Shown here piece after piece: positions 31,281 to 41,159 of a stretch of 64,000 nucleotides of DNA. Location of the stretch: contig JBANSL010000019.1 in assembly GCA_037127255.1 (NCBI GenBank), positions 11,989,001-12,053,000 of the forward strand. The letters run 5' to 3'. The notes beneath the pieces are model-generated. The model was not told where the DNA came from, ran no database searches, and saw nothing but the letters and a program-made list of their open reading frames with translations. Source of the DNA: Persicaria tinctoria (taxonomy: Eukaryota > Streptophyta > Magnoliopsida > Caryophyllales > Polygonaceae). Within the stretch, counting starts at the first letter, position 1. Each line of letters opens with the position of its first letter. A program made the position numbers and the translations under genes.

Positions 31281-33847
31281 CTAACTGCTGCTAGTGCATC
31301 TCGAATCTAGCCACGCGACAATGTCATCAAAGATCTCGAAGATCAAATCATCAGGTTCGCCTTCCAGGATGGAGTGGAAACCGCCGTTATACAGCTTCAG
31401 GGTCTTGTCTTTGCTAGAAGCCTTCTCGTACAAAAACTTGCTGACTCTCGGATCAGTCACCTTATCAGCTGCTCCATGAAGAACTAACAATGGTGAGCAA
31501 ACCTGCAAGCCACCCAGCAGATTTGAAGTTTGATACAACAGAAGTTTATAATACCAAACAACTAAGCATCCTGATTTCGTGGAAAGGAGGGGCTTTACCT
31601 TGTCCAACTGAGCCTCTATTTCGCTAGTAGCCTTCAAGAGTTCCATTGCCGTCTTTAGTCGCACTTTTTGATTGTAACAGATCACATTATAAGATGCCTG
31701 TGAAGCACACGCGAAGCTTTGATTACTCGTCAGAACACATGAGAGGGTCATATAGATTGAAGCATCTAATTTCCTCTTCTTTAAGTATTAGCTGTATGTC
31801 AGAAGAAGAAAGGAATGGATCGAGATGGAGACTGAGAGGAGAAACCATTTGCCTCTTCTTCAAGTCTCTGAATGCGAGCTCAGCTAGATCTGGCTGATAG
31901 AAAAATTTCCATTTTGGCACAAAATTGGATAGAACATTTGCAACCTTCAACAGCGCTTCAGGGGGCATCACTTCCTCTGCAATCTTGGCAGCAAATTGAC
32001 AGTTAGACTTCAGAGGCGACTTGGCCCTAATTAGATTTCATTACTACTCTACGACTCTTCAACGCAAACACTACAATAACTAAATTCTACAATGTGCACA
32101 ATGGGTACCGTTAAACAAAAGCATTAGCTTACTTTACACATGGGGGCTACAAGAAGCACCCCATCCCAAGCATGTGGTTCTTTGAGATGAACTTTCAAGG
32201 CAATTGCTCCCCCCATGGACTGCCCGAATATGAAGCGGGGTAAACCTCTCAACTCTGGTCTTCCTGTTACTCATAACGACAAAAATCAACATTTGAGGAA
32301 GGAATTAAGCAATTATCTAAAACCTCAAGGGACATAACCACCAATCTGAGAAATCAGTCATATTTACTGTACCTTTGATCTTTGTGTATTGTTCTATTGC
32401 ATTATCAACTATGTCCTCAAAGGATGGAATGTATCCATGCAATCCATCAGAAAGGCCAAAACCAGGGTGATCCACAGCAAAAATAGCATAACCAGATGAA
32501 GCAATTTTTCTCGCAATCCCTGAAAAATTGGATTGTAGTTCATGCCAGCATTATTCATCAAGAAATAAGATATAACAGAAAATTGAAACCAGAGAATTGC
32601 CATTCATTAACACCCAATTCCATTCCCCTATGACTATTGACTTCATCCCCCTAATTATGCAGTACCAATTTGTAGGCTCCTTTGTGAAGCTTTAAGTTAA
32701 GAGAGATTCAAATCCTTGTCATATAAGGTGGCCACAAATTAGATGGATACCTTCGAAGAAGAATGTGCAGGTGTCGCCGTAGCCATGGCAAAAACAAATA
32801 ACTCCTTTGATAGAACCATCTTCAGGCAACCAACTTTTGCAGAAGATTTCAAGGCCCTTTGAGTTAATCTCATACCACTACATACAGTATGCAAGAACTC
32901 CATCAAGTTAATGGCTTGAATGGATGAAATAAACCAACATAGTACTAAGATCTTCTTCTATAAAGCTTTTCCACTAGGGAATCTTTCATTATCTGTCCCT
33001 TAAAAATAGGAAATATTCTTATTACTACTTTGACTCATATTCCCTAAAAATTGGATCCGATCTAACAGCTCCAAATGAATTAAATTCATACATTCAGACA
33101 CTTCATTTGGAATGGACAATGTTTTCATATTAAATTACTGACTGATTAAAGGGATGAGTCCATAAGCCAGAGCGATGGGTTACAATGCAAGCGATCTTCA
33201 TAGCCATACACATCTCAACAAAATGGAAATAGCATTGGTTTGGAGAAAAAGTCATTATTTTAGGGCGGATTTGTGGAGAAATTCCCTTTCCCGAATTTCA
33301 CAAGTCACATCCAACCAGTGAGACTAGAGTTGACCAAACTTTGACTTGTCCAATTACATCGGAGCTAAGCATAAGCATCACTCTACAAGAACAAAGGAAG
33401 TGGAAATCGACAGAAATTTGGAAGTACGTACCTCTTGTGCTCTGATTCCAACAGCAGTGGACTATGAAATCAAACACGCAAAAATCAAGGAAAAAAGAAG
33501 TCAAATTTCGCGAAACACAACAAAAACACTCCGATTTTTCAACAAATTAAAAATTGGAACGGAAATTAAGATACCTGGAACAAGCAATGATCAAGGTGCT
33601 GTTGGAAGTCGATGAAAGCGGAGCGGACCTGGCGGCGGGCGGGGGCGTGGTCGAGATCGGCGGAGGCGATGTCGTTGAGGGCATCGCTGACGCCTTGGAG
33701 GGGAGGATTACGGCGAGCCATGGCCGTCACAGAGTGAAATCTGGGAGGGGAGAGCTTAATGGCGGTGGGAAGGTGAAATCCGGGGAGACGCTTGGGAGGA
33801 AGGAGGAGGAGAGAGGGGCGTAATCGGGAGGAAAGGGAGAGTTCCAT
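31281..33847 (-). CDS. Alpha/beta hydrolase, monoacylglycerol lipase / caffeoylshikimate esterase family, probably plastid-targeted
   Basis: Eight minus-strand exons (plus coordinates) are 33575-33847, 33432-33461, 32751-32877, 32373-32519, 32133-32263, 31846-31983, 31599-31697 and 31281-31502. All introns are GT-AG and all phases match, giving 388 residues. Exon 2 is a 30-bp microexon. The first ~45 residues are rich in Ser, Leu, Pro and Arg and acid-poor after Glu2, as in chloroplast transit peptides; a second Met follows at residue 43. The hydrolase core has CFCHGYGDTCTFFFEG (HG oxyanion region), GYAIFAVDHPGFGLSDG, and the nucleophile elbow GQSMGG with Ser208. LVLHGAADKVTDP (Asp328) and NGGFHSILEGEP (His358) complete the triad. 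The Asp-His spacing of 30 equals that of human monoglyceride lipase. The family hydrolyses monoacylglycerols, lysophospholipids or caffeoyl shikimate; the substrate cannot be set from sequence. No damage is visible. Confidence 0.93.
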
Positions 33848-34060
33848 TAAAGCCTCTGAGTCAATTTGGAAGAGAGTGAGATATTTGGGTGCTGTGGCTT
33901 GTGGGAGAGGGGAATGGGGATCACTGGCTACCGGCTACTTGTAAGGGTGGGCGGTGATCGGTCAATTACCTCAATTTTGATTTTGACGCACGTGATTTGT
34001 GTGACCCGCGTAATATTTGGGTTAGATATCCGTTAAAAAAAAATCTCTTATTTTTTTTTA
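33848..34060. promoter_or_regulatory. Presumed promoter region of the hydrolase gene
   Basis: This is the short stretch upstream of the hydrolase ATG (on the minus strand), ending at the large inverted repeat. No certain TATA box was identified. The inverted repeat therefore begins only about 210 bp upstream of the start codon. Confidence 0.4.
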
Positions 34061-34423
34061 GGGAAATTCCGTCTGGTGCCCCTGTGTTTAATGCAATTCC
34101 GTTTGGTGTCTCAAAAGTTTTTTTTTTTCCGTTTGGTACCCCTGAGCTTTCGTAAAAGTTCGGACCGTGTCCAATAGTTGAATGTAAAAGTTTTCTTTGT
34201 TAATTTGCCGTTAAATATGGCTTTTTAAACCAAATTCAACCCATTAACCTTTTCTAAATCAAATTCAACCCAATTTAACATATTATACCAATGGAAATAT
34301 TTATTTAATCAATATGATATCTAACAAGTGGATTAGTAAATCTTTCCAAAAAAAAAAAACTTGGAAGTGCTAAAAAAAATTTAAATTTACTCTTTAGTAT
34401 TTTCAAAAAATTTAAATTTACTA

Positions 34424-34716
34424 CTTCCTCCGATAAAAAAATAAGTGTCGTTTTAGACTTTTAAAATTGATCCAAAATAAGTATCGTTTCATATTTTCTA
34501 GGAAATTTAATAGATTAAATAATATATGACAAATTGAAAATTGTATTTATTGACTATTTTTTCTTTCAAACTCTCCACTTATTGGTTAAAAAAGTTGGTA
34601 AGCATTTAATAAATGATGAGATTTAGAAAATATATATAATACCAATGATAATTAATATACTTTACTTAAAAATTGTGTCAAGAGCTAAAACGACACTTAT
34701 TTTGGATCGGAGAGAG
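34424..34716. mobile_element. Stowaway-like MITE in the left arm of the inverted repeat
   Basis: The ends are CTTCCTCCGAT and inverted ATCGGAGAGAG, with TA at 34422-34423 and 34717-34718. Inner inverted sequence is AAGTGTCGTTTTAG / CTAAAACGACACTT. 293 bp, non-coding. Confidence 0.85.
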
Positions 34717-34914
34717 TATTTAGTATTTTCAAAAAAATTAAATTTAAATTGAAATATCAAGTTCAGCCCAATTTAACCTATTATACCAATTGAAATATTT
34801 ATTTAATCAATATGATATTTCACAAGTGGATTAGTAAATTTTATTTCCAAAAAAAATTAAAATAAGATTTACTAAGAGTAAATTTAATTTTAATTTTTTT
34901 TAAATTACTAAATA

Positions 34915-35203
34915 CCCTCCCCGGTCCAAAATAAGTGTCGTTTTAGTTCTTAACACAATTTTTAAGAAAAGTATTAATCATCATTAGTGTTATATATATT
35001 TTCTAAATCTCATCATTTATTAAATGCTTACCAACTTTTTTAACCAATAAGTGGAGAGTTTGAAAGAAAAAATAGTCAATAAATACAATTTTCATTTTGT
35101 CATATATTAATCAATCTATTAAATGTCCTAGAAAATATGAAACGATATTTATTTTGGATCAATTTCAAAAGTCTAAAACGACACTTTTTTTTATCGGAGG
35201 AAG
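34915..35203. mobile_element. Stowaway-like MITE in the right arm, inverse copy
   Basis: The ends are CCCTCCCCGGTCC and inverted ATCGGAGGAAG, with TA at 34913-34914 and 35204-35205. It matches the left-arm copy in inverse orientation. Confidence 0.85.
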
Positions 35204-35571
35204 TAGTAAATTTAAATTTTTTGAAAATACTAAAGAGTAAATTTAATTTTTTTTATCATTTCCAACTTTTATTTTATTTTTTTTTGGAAAGATTTACTAA
35301 TCCACTTGTTAGATATCATATTGATTAAATAAATATTTCCATTGGTATAATAGGTTAAATTGGGTTGAATTTGATTAGAAAAGGTTAATGGGTTGAATTT
35401 GGTTTAAAACAACCATATTTAACGGCAAATTAACAAAGAAAACTTTTACATTCAACTGTTGGACATGGTCCGGACTTTTACGAAAGCTCGGGGGTACCAA
35501 ACGGAAAAAAAAAACCTTTGGGACACCAACCGGAATTGCATTAAACACAGGGGCACCAGGCGGAATTTCCC

Positions 35572-36394
35572 TTTTTTTTATATGTTTTTTAAAAAGTTAA
35601 TTTTTTTAAAAAAGTAAAAAATCTTATCTTATATTTTTTTAACCGAGAGGTACTAAAATATACTTGTTGTTTAACTTTTGAACAGTTAAAAATTAATAGG
35701 CATGAAATGATAAAAGAGATTATTATAAAATTAATGTTTTATAAAGTTTTTATTATTTTTAAAAACTATGTCAAATTAAATGATAAAAAAATATTATAAT
35801 GAAGGGTCTATTGTTTTAAATCTCATAAAATATTATTTAGAAAAAACTATTAACAAAAAAAAAAGTATGGGTTCGTATGGGACGGAGTTAATAAACTGAC
35901 TAAAATTATAAACAAGTTAAAATTTATAAACTGTTGTTAAAAAGTAGTTAAAAATTTATGAAAAAATATAAACTCCGTATGGGACGAAAAACAGTTTATT
36001 TGTAAAAAGTGGAGTTTATTTGCTTGTTATTAGGGGTATTATGGTATTTTCAAATAAAATAAACCACATAAGCTTCCAAAAAGCTATCAAAAGTAGCTTC
36101 TCAAATAAACCCCCAATTTAACCGGTTTTTGACTCATTTTGCCTCCCATACCCCCAATTAAACCGAATTTTAATTTCAACAGCTACAAGTTTATAATTTT
36201 AACCGGTTGAAATTGGCAACCATACACAGCCTATGCCTTTGTTATAGAATAGAGAATAGTAGAGAGTAGAGAGGGTTGAAAATTACATAAAAACTTTATG
36301 TGTTCATTAGAATTTCAAATACCTTTTTATATAAGACCTCATAAAGAAATTAAGGTTTCTACTTTTTATTCAAAACCAATAAGATAATACTCCC
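35572..36394. other. AT-rich spacer with a possible MITE
   Basis: No gene. At about 35872-36231, GGTTCGTATGGGAC and the inverse of CAACCATACACAGCC, followed by similar TAAAATTATAAAC blocks, suggest a diverged MITE of about 360 bp flanked by TATG. This is too weak to list separately with confidence. Confidence 0.35.
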
Positions 36395-36517
36395 GATCTT
36401 CGGGTTTACTTTTGTTGTATTATGTATTTGTATTTCCTTCCGATCTTCGTGATCTCATCCTTCGGGATGCTATCGGGTTGGCTAACCACCACCCGAATTT
36501 TTTTCTTATAAAAAAAA
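36395..36517 (+). mobile_element. Very short 5'-truncated LINE copy (123 bp)
   Basis: It is flanked by a perfect 14-bp duplication AAGATAATACTCCC (36381-36394 and 36518-36531) and ends in an A run. Its tail (GGATGCTATCGGG ... CACCCGAATT...TTCTTA-A(n)) resembles the 3' end of the LINE at 41.2-45.2 kb (GGATGCTCTCGG ... CACCCGAATTCTTTCTTA). Confidence 0.8.
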
Positions 36518-36526
36518 AAGATAATA

Positions 36527-36739
36527 CTCCCTCTGTTAATTAAAAACTTGTCGTTTACTATTTATGCACGTTTTTTTAGAATGATAAAAAATATATAAAA
36601 TATTAACATTTTTTACATTTGTTTTTATAAATTCATATTTAATTGTAATAAGCATGAAATTATTAAAAAAAGGATATATTGTATACAGTTTTTAACACAT
36701 AAAAAAATGTTTATGAATAGTAAAACGTCACAGATGGAG
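36527..36739. mobile_element. Stowaway-like MITE (213 bp)
   Basis: The ends are CTCCCTCTGT and inverted ACAGATGGAG, with TA at 36525-36526 and 36740-36741. Its left end overlaps the target duplication of the adjacent LINE stub. Confidence 0.82.
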
Positions 36740-37211
36740 TATTATAACATCTGAATTTGGCTATGGTGAAGTATACTATATCATACAATTTAACAAATAT
36801 TAACCATTAAAAAAAATTTAATGGTAGAAGATTATTTGCCAAGTTTCTTTAGGACCCACAGAATAAAATTAGATTTTTTTTAAGAATAAAACTTTATGAA
36901 GGGGGGAACAATTGTTATAGTAACTCCATCGGATTCAAATCCTAGAGATTATCATCTATAAACTTCATGGTTATGTTTGATAAAAGAGAATCTCATAGGT
37001 AGTTAAAGCTAATGAAGTAGTTCAAGTTGATGGATTGTTTGTGTTAAATATATATTAATAAACTAGTATATGATATTTTGATAAATCTAGTTGTTAAGGT
37101 AGTTGATGATAACTTGTGAATAGAAAATCAAAAGCTTCGAAAAGCTTGGTTAAGTAGTTATTGAAAAGATTTGATTCCAAAAGCTAAGTATTTAAATACA
37201 TCACTCCGTCG
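36740..37211. other. Spacer without recognisable features
   Basis: AT-rich; nothing convincing seen on either strand. Confidence 0.4.
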
Positions 37212-37595
37212 TTGCTTCCATGGACGTTGGCTTTTTATGTGTTCCAATCTAAGAAGTCAAGTCACCATGCTCCTCGGTCCTTATGCCAGAAGAAGCTCTT
37301 CGTAAGAAAGAGAGAAAAAACCCCTTTGATGGGCAACAAGTACGTGCTTCACGCGCCCCTAATCTCTATGTCTTCCTCCTTCCTCAACCCTAAAATTTCG
37401 ATCAATATGTCTTCACTCGCCTCATCTTGGCCTTCAATCGGTTATCTCTTACCGATTTTGGTTTTCTATCCCAATCCGCCTGGCTTAACCTTCCTGTTGT
37501 CGTCCTTCGGGTTTTCCAGGCTATCATATGTACAATGGTTTGGATTGTGTTTCTTGTTTCTCGTCTCTTCGGTTAATCCTCCGGATTTGCCTTGA
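37212..37595 (+). pseudogene. Open frame of unknown origin, possibly part of a decayed gene
   Basis: A 127-codon frame in a stretch with higher GC than its surroundings, rich in Leu, Ser, Phe and Pro. No domain is recognised and no start is supported. It precedes other coding-like pieces on the same strand (37782-38862 and 39048-39794) and may belong with them. Confidence 0.25.
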
Positions 37596-37781
37596 TTATC
37601 ACGGTGCCTTCCCACGGAACGCACTTTGTTGGCGAGTACGTTCTCAGATTTGGCTTCAATTACCCTGTATCGCCTCTGCCCTCCAAGTTCCGGTTCCGGC
37701 ACCGTAGATCTGCCATAGTTGATTGGTCGTTCAATCTCCTATCAATGGTTGAGTTTGTGTCGGCTTGTGTTGGCTGAGGTG

Positions 37782-38865
37782 ATGAAAGATTTTAGGAAGA
37801 GGAAGAAAATGTTCTCCGAAGGGGGCGTAGATTTTGTGTTGTTTGGTCCTCTGAGTGCTGTTTGTTGGCCTGCGGAGGCCCGGGGTTCACTAGTTGTTGG
37901 TTTTCCTTGTTCGGATGTTCCCAATACATGCATTTCGTGCCCGAGGCACAATGGGTTCCTGTCTCCTTATTGCTTAAGTGAAGGTGTAATGGTGTTACCC
38001 AGGTTCCTTTCTCCACAACTAGCTTGTTCTATACTTTTATGTGTTATTAGAGCCCGTTTGGTATTGATATCTAGATATCAGATATCGGATATCATTCCCG
38101 ATATCTGATATCTAGTGTTTGGTATGGATAGATATTGAAATCACTTAAAATGACATCGATATCTAGTGTTTGGTATCCCATAAGATATCAAGTGATATCT
38201 GATATCTGTGTTTGGTATGGCCAGATATCGATATCACTTGATATCTAGATATCAAATTTGGGCTATTTTGATATACTGGTTTTTAGGGGTATATCACTTG
38301 ATATCGATATCTTGATACCGATAACGATATCTTGATATCAAGATATCAACCGATATCGATATCTTGATATCGATACCGATATTGATATCGATACCGATAT
38401 TGATATCGATACCAAACGAGCCCTTAGACCTTTCATAAAATTCTTACTTTGGATATCAAAACCGTGGAAAGGCAAGAAAGAAAAAATGGTGGTCGAGGAT
38501 AGTGTCCTCCCACTCCCCAAATCCCGTAAGGGCCCGTTAACTCGTTCTGAGGGGATTAATCTCCCCTTGGATGAGAAGATCCATATTTTGATAATAGGTT
38601 GGGTTATGGTGCAGTTTTCTTTAATCCAAAGTATGTTCAAGATCTTGCTGAATCTCTACCTCTTCCTTTGGCTGCTCCTTGTACACTTACTTTGTGGGTG
38701 CACGGGTCGTTGTTTCTTAGTGTTGATGGCTTCCTAACCGTCCTAACTAGTATTCACAAGTGTACTTTTGATGAAATGTCTCTAGCATATACCCAACTTT
38801 TTGGTGTATGGCTAGTTTGGTTTGGCCTAAAGAGTACCCTTTTGTGTTATACAAACCAAATGTAG
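37782..38865 (+). pseudogene. Coding-like region interrupted by a Tourist-like MITE
   Basis: A frame starting MKDFRKRKKMFSEGG at 37782 runs to 38049. Ignoring the MITE insertion (element plus one TTA copy, 38050-38426) it continues in phase from 38427 to 38737, 193 codons including the stop. A second overlapping frame (about 38585-38862) looks more protein-like: YGAVFFNPKYVQDLAESL and CTLTLWVHGSLFLSVDG. A frame change near 38585 is therefore likely. No family is recognised; a retrotransposon ORF1 or a decayed host gene is possible. Confidence 0.4.
38050..38423. mobile_element. Tourist-like MITE rich in GATATC palindromes (374 bp)
   Basis: The ends GAGCCCGTTTGGTATTGATA and inverted GGGCTCGTTTGGTATCGATA are flanked by TTA on both sides (38047-38049 and 38424-38426), as in PIF/Harbinger-derived MITEs. 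The interior is dominated by GATATC, GATATCGATATC and TCTAGATATC units. Confidence 0.88.
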
Positions 38866-39047
38866 TGCAATTGGTGTAATTATTATCTGTTTTGATGATG
38901 CGATTATGCCTCTTTTTATTATGTTTAAATACATTATTGGGACCTGGTATGGAGTTACTGACATGTGTTTTTCTCTCCTGATTAACGAACTAGCTAAATG
39001 GTATTTTTTTGGATCTAATCTGCAAGGCCCTAAGGGGATGTAAAATG
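38866..39047. other. Gap between coding-like pieces
   Basis: Nothing recognisable. Confidence 0.3.
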
Positions 39048-39794
39048 TTAATTGATACCTTATCCAATTTTAATCTGAATGTATTTCAGGTGTATTTGGA
39101 TTGTTGGTGCTATTTGATTAATTCCTTAGTGCAGGTTTGTTTACACATGGTTAAAGTACACCCCATGGTCCTGGACCATGCCTACCTCCCTTCTAAGGGT
39201 TTACAAACGATTAAGCATCATATCTTGCATAAATTCAAATCTTTTTTACATCACAGTTATTACAAAATCCCTTACCTATCTTTATCTAAATATTGCATAT
39301 TAATGTCCAGGAAATATACCACCCTTTGGTGGTTGGAAAATCCGGCGCTAGAGGCTTATGTCTCTTCACCCCTTACCCCCCGATCTTCGGGCCTTGAAAA
39401 AACTTTGGTTATTGGGGCTGTTATGGCTCCTTCACCTAGTTCGAATGAAGAATTGGTTCTTGTACTAGCTGGTTCTGAAAGCCTGAAATTGGCTTCGTTT
39501 GTCGCTATTCGGTTAATATTCTATCAACAAGTTTGGCCTTACTCCTGGAAAGTTGTTCAATTTTCGACTCATGGATCACCATGGATGTCCGCTGTTTGGG
39601 TTTTGTCTACCTCGTCTGGGCGAATTCTCTTGCCCGCTGGTGCTACCACTGTCTACCTCAAGATAGTTTTGGCGAAACGGTTGGTCTCCACCCTAGGTGA
39701 AGCCTTGGTTAGGATCATCTGCAAATCAAATATATGTTTATTTAGGTGCAATTTTATTGTTACAATAACACTCACTGTTCTTTATGTGACCTGA
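39048..39794 (+). CDS. Uncharacterised open frame, 248 codons
   Basis: It is open from the ATG at 39048 to a stop at 39792-39794. The N-terminal half is rich in Leu, Tyr, Cys and His. The second half (about residues 110-230) is more ordinary: SPLTPRSSGLEKTLVIGAV, SSNEELVLVLAGSESLKLAS, GSPWMSAVWVLSTSSGRILL. It shows no motif I recognise and lies between two Tourist-like insertions. It may be part of the decayed coding region at 37.2-38.9 kb, a LINE ORF1, or a chance frame. Confidence 0.3.
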   Translation, partial: LIDTLSNFNLNVFQVYLDCWCYLINSLVQVCLHMVKVHPMVLDHAYLPSKGLQTIKHHILHKFKSFLHHSYYKIPYLSLSKYCILMSRKYTTLWWLENPALEAYVSSPLTPRSSGLEKTLVIGAVMAPSPSSNEELVLVLAGSESLKLASFVAIRLIFYQQVWPYSWKVVQFSTHGSPWMSAVWVLSTSSGRILLPAGATTVYLKIVLAKRLVSTLGEALVRIICKSNICLFRCNFIVTITLTVLYVT

Positions 39795-39885
39795 TCGGCA
39801 ATTTGGTTGAGTTCAACTCTTCGCAGGTGTGAAGGGTTATTAACCCTTGTCAACCATTTCCGTTTTTTTAGATGGGCTTTTCTTA

Positions 39886-40270
39886 GGGTGTGTTTGGATG
39901 GGGAATGGGAGGGGATGAAAGAGATCGGGATGGACTTTGGGAACTGTGGCCGCATGTTTGGCAACGGGGTGAGAGGGGTGCGAAAGTGGGGATGGAACGG
40001 GGTGGGAGGGTGATTTTTCCCCACTTTGTAGGAGAAGGATTGAGGGGATGGGGGAGGTGAAGAACCCCAATTTGCCATCTACTGCTTCTAATTTCTTCAT
40101 CTTTCTCTCACCGTACACCTTAGCTCCTCGGCCTCCCTTCGCCGCTCTTTTTCCATCGCCTCATCACCGTTGGCCTCGCTGGAGCCAGAAGCAGCCACCA
40201 TCGCCTTGCCGGCGTCACCGTGCCATGTCGACGTCCTCCTACCTCTCTCTTGTCGCAACAGCCCCGCCAC

Positions 40271-40302
<32 letters not shown>

Positions 40303-40794
40303 TCCTGAGAACCGCCATTGTGCTGCCGCCGTCACGCCAAGCCTTCTCTTACAGCTTCCGACAATGAATGTCCAAATACCCTCTCCTCCTCTTAATGTGC
40401 CCTAATTAGCCTCAATCATCCAGAAATTTGTTGAGATTTCAATTAGGATTTTGCTAATTGTTATTGATTTGGGAGATATTTTGAAATGGGTTTTTGACCG
40501 TTTTTGCATTCCATTTGCGAAAAATTTTGAAACAGTAAAGAACTCTTCCGATCAATTTTAATGGATGAAAAGATGAAGGGTATAGATGGGGTAGTTTTTT
40601 AGGCGGGTTAGTGGGGGCCATTTGAACTTTTTTCGTTTCTCCATCCTCCCAAAAATCAAAATACGACCAAACACAAACGAGATTATTTTGGTGTTAAATC
40701 TCCATCTCGTCCATCCCCAAAATCCATCCCCATCCCTTTCATCCCTAAAATCCATCCCCATCCACTAAAATCCATCCCGTTGCCAAACACACCC
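39886..40794. mobile_element. Tourist/PIF-Harbinger-like non-autonomous element with a GC-rich core (909 bp)
   Basis: The ends are GGGTGTGTTTGG and inverted CCAAACACACCC, with TTA target duplications (39883-39885 and 40795-40797). Subterminal GGATGGGGAATGGGA and CCATCCCCATCC stretches extend the inverted similarity. The middle (about 40100-40380) is GC-rich with a CT repeat (about 40280-40300), unlike the rest of the element, and may be captured host sequence. Confidence 0.85.
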
Positions 40795-40797
40795 TTA

Positions 40798-41159
40798 ATC
40801 TGTGGAGGCAAATTTGCCTAATGTTCCACTATCTTGAGATTAGCTCTATCCTTGAGTGGTATTCACTAATTTTAATCACTCAAAACCATCACACAACAAA
40901 AACCCCCCAAAATACAACCCAAAACCACGGTAAGGAGATATCAAAAGGTCCAACAAATTGGAAATAACATCCCACATGACTATATTCATTATAAAGTAAT
41001 CAAAACATTCTTCCGGCTTGAGGAATTTTACCCCTTTCCTCTTGTCACTCAAGCTTTTAAATGAAAATAAGCTTTTGAAATTGTAGAGGTATAGGGAAAA
41101 AACACCTTTTGGATTGATGTAGACACTTTGTGTAAAAATGAGCACATCCAGTTAGTGGC
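40798..41159. other. Spacer before the LINE
   Basis: No convincing gene. It may contain the 5' part of the LINE, whose start could not be located. Confidence 0.35.

Larger units (their letters stand above)
34061..35571. repeat. Long inverted repeat (foldback element), about 1.5 kb
   Basis: The left end GGGAAATTCCGTCTGGTGCC and the right end, inverted GGGAAATTCCGCCTGGTGCC, are followed by parallel sequence down each arm: GTTTAATGCAATTCCG, CCGTTTGGTACCCC, GAGCTTTCGTAAAAGT. The arms are about 690 bp and look around 90 percent alike. A shorter middle part (about 34735-34870) repeats part of the left arm. Each arm carries the same Stowaway-like MITE. No coding is visible. It could fold as a very long hairpin RNA. 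Confidence 0.9.

Noticed and set aside
35872..36231. Possible MITE with GGTTCGTATGG-type ends
   Set aside because: Inverted similarity is patchy and the TATG flanks do not fit a known superfamily with confidence; mentioned only within the spacer entry.
40097..40405. Several overlapping Arg/Glu- and Ser/Pro-rich frames on both strands
   Set aside because: They arise from the CT/GA repeat and GC-rich core of the Tourist-like element; no single frame is favoured.
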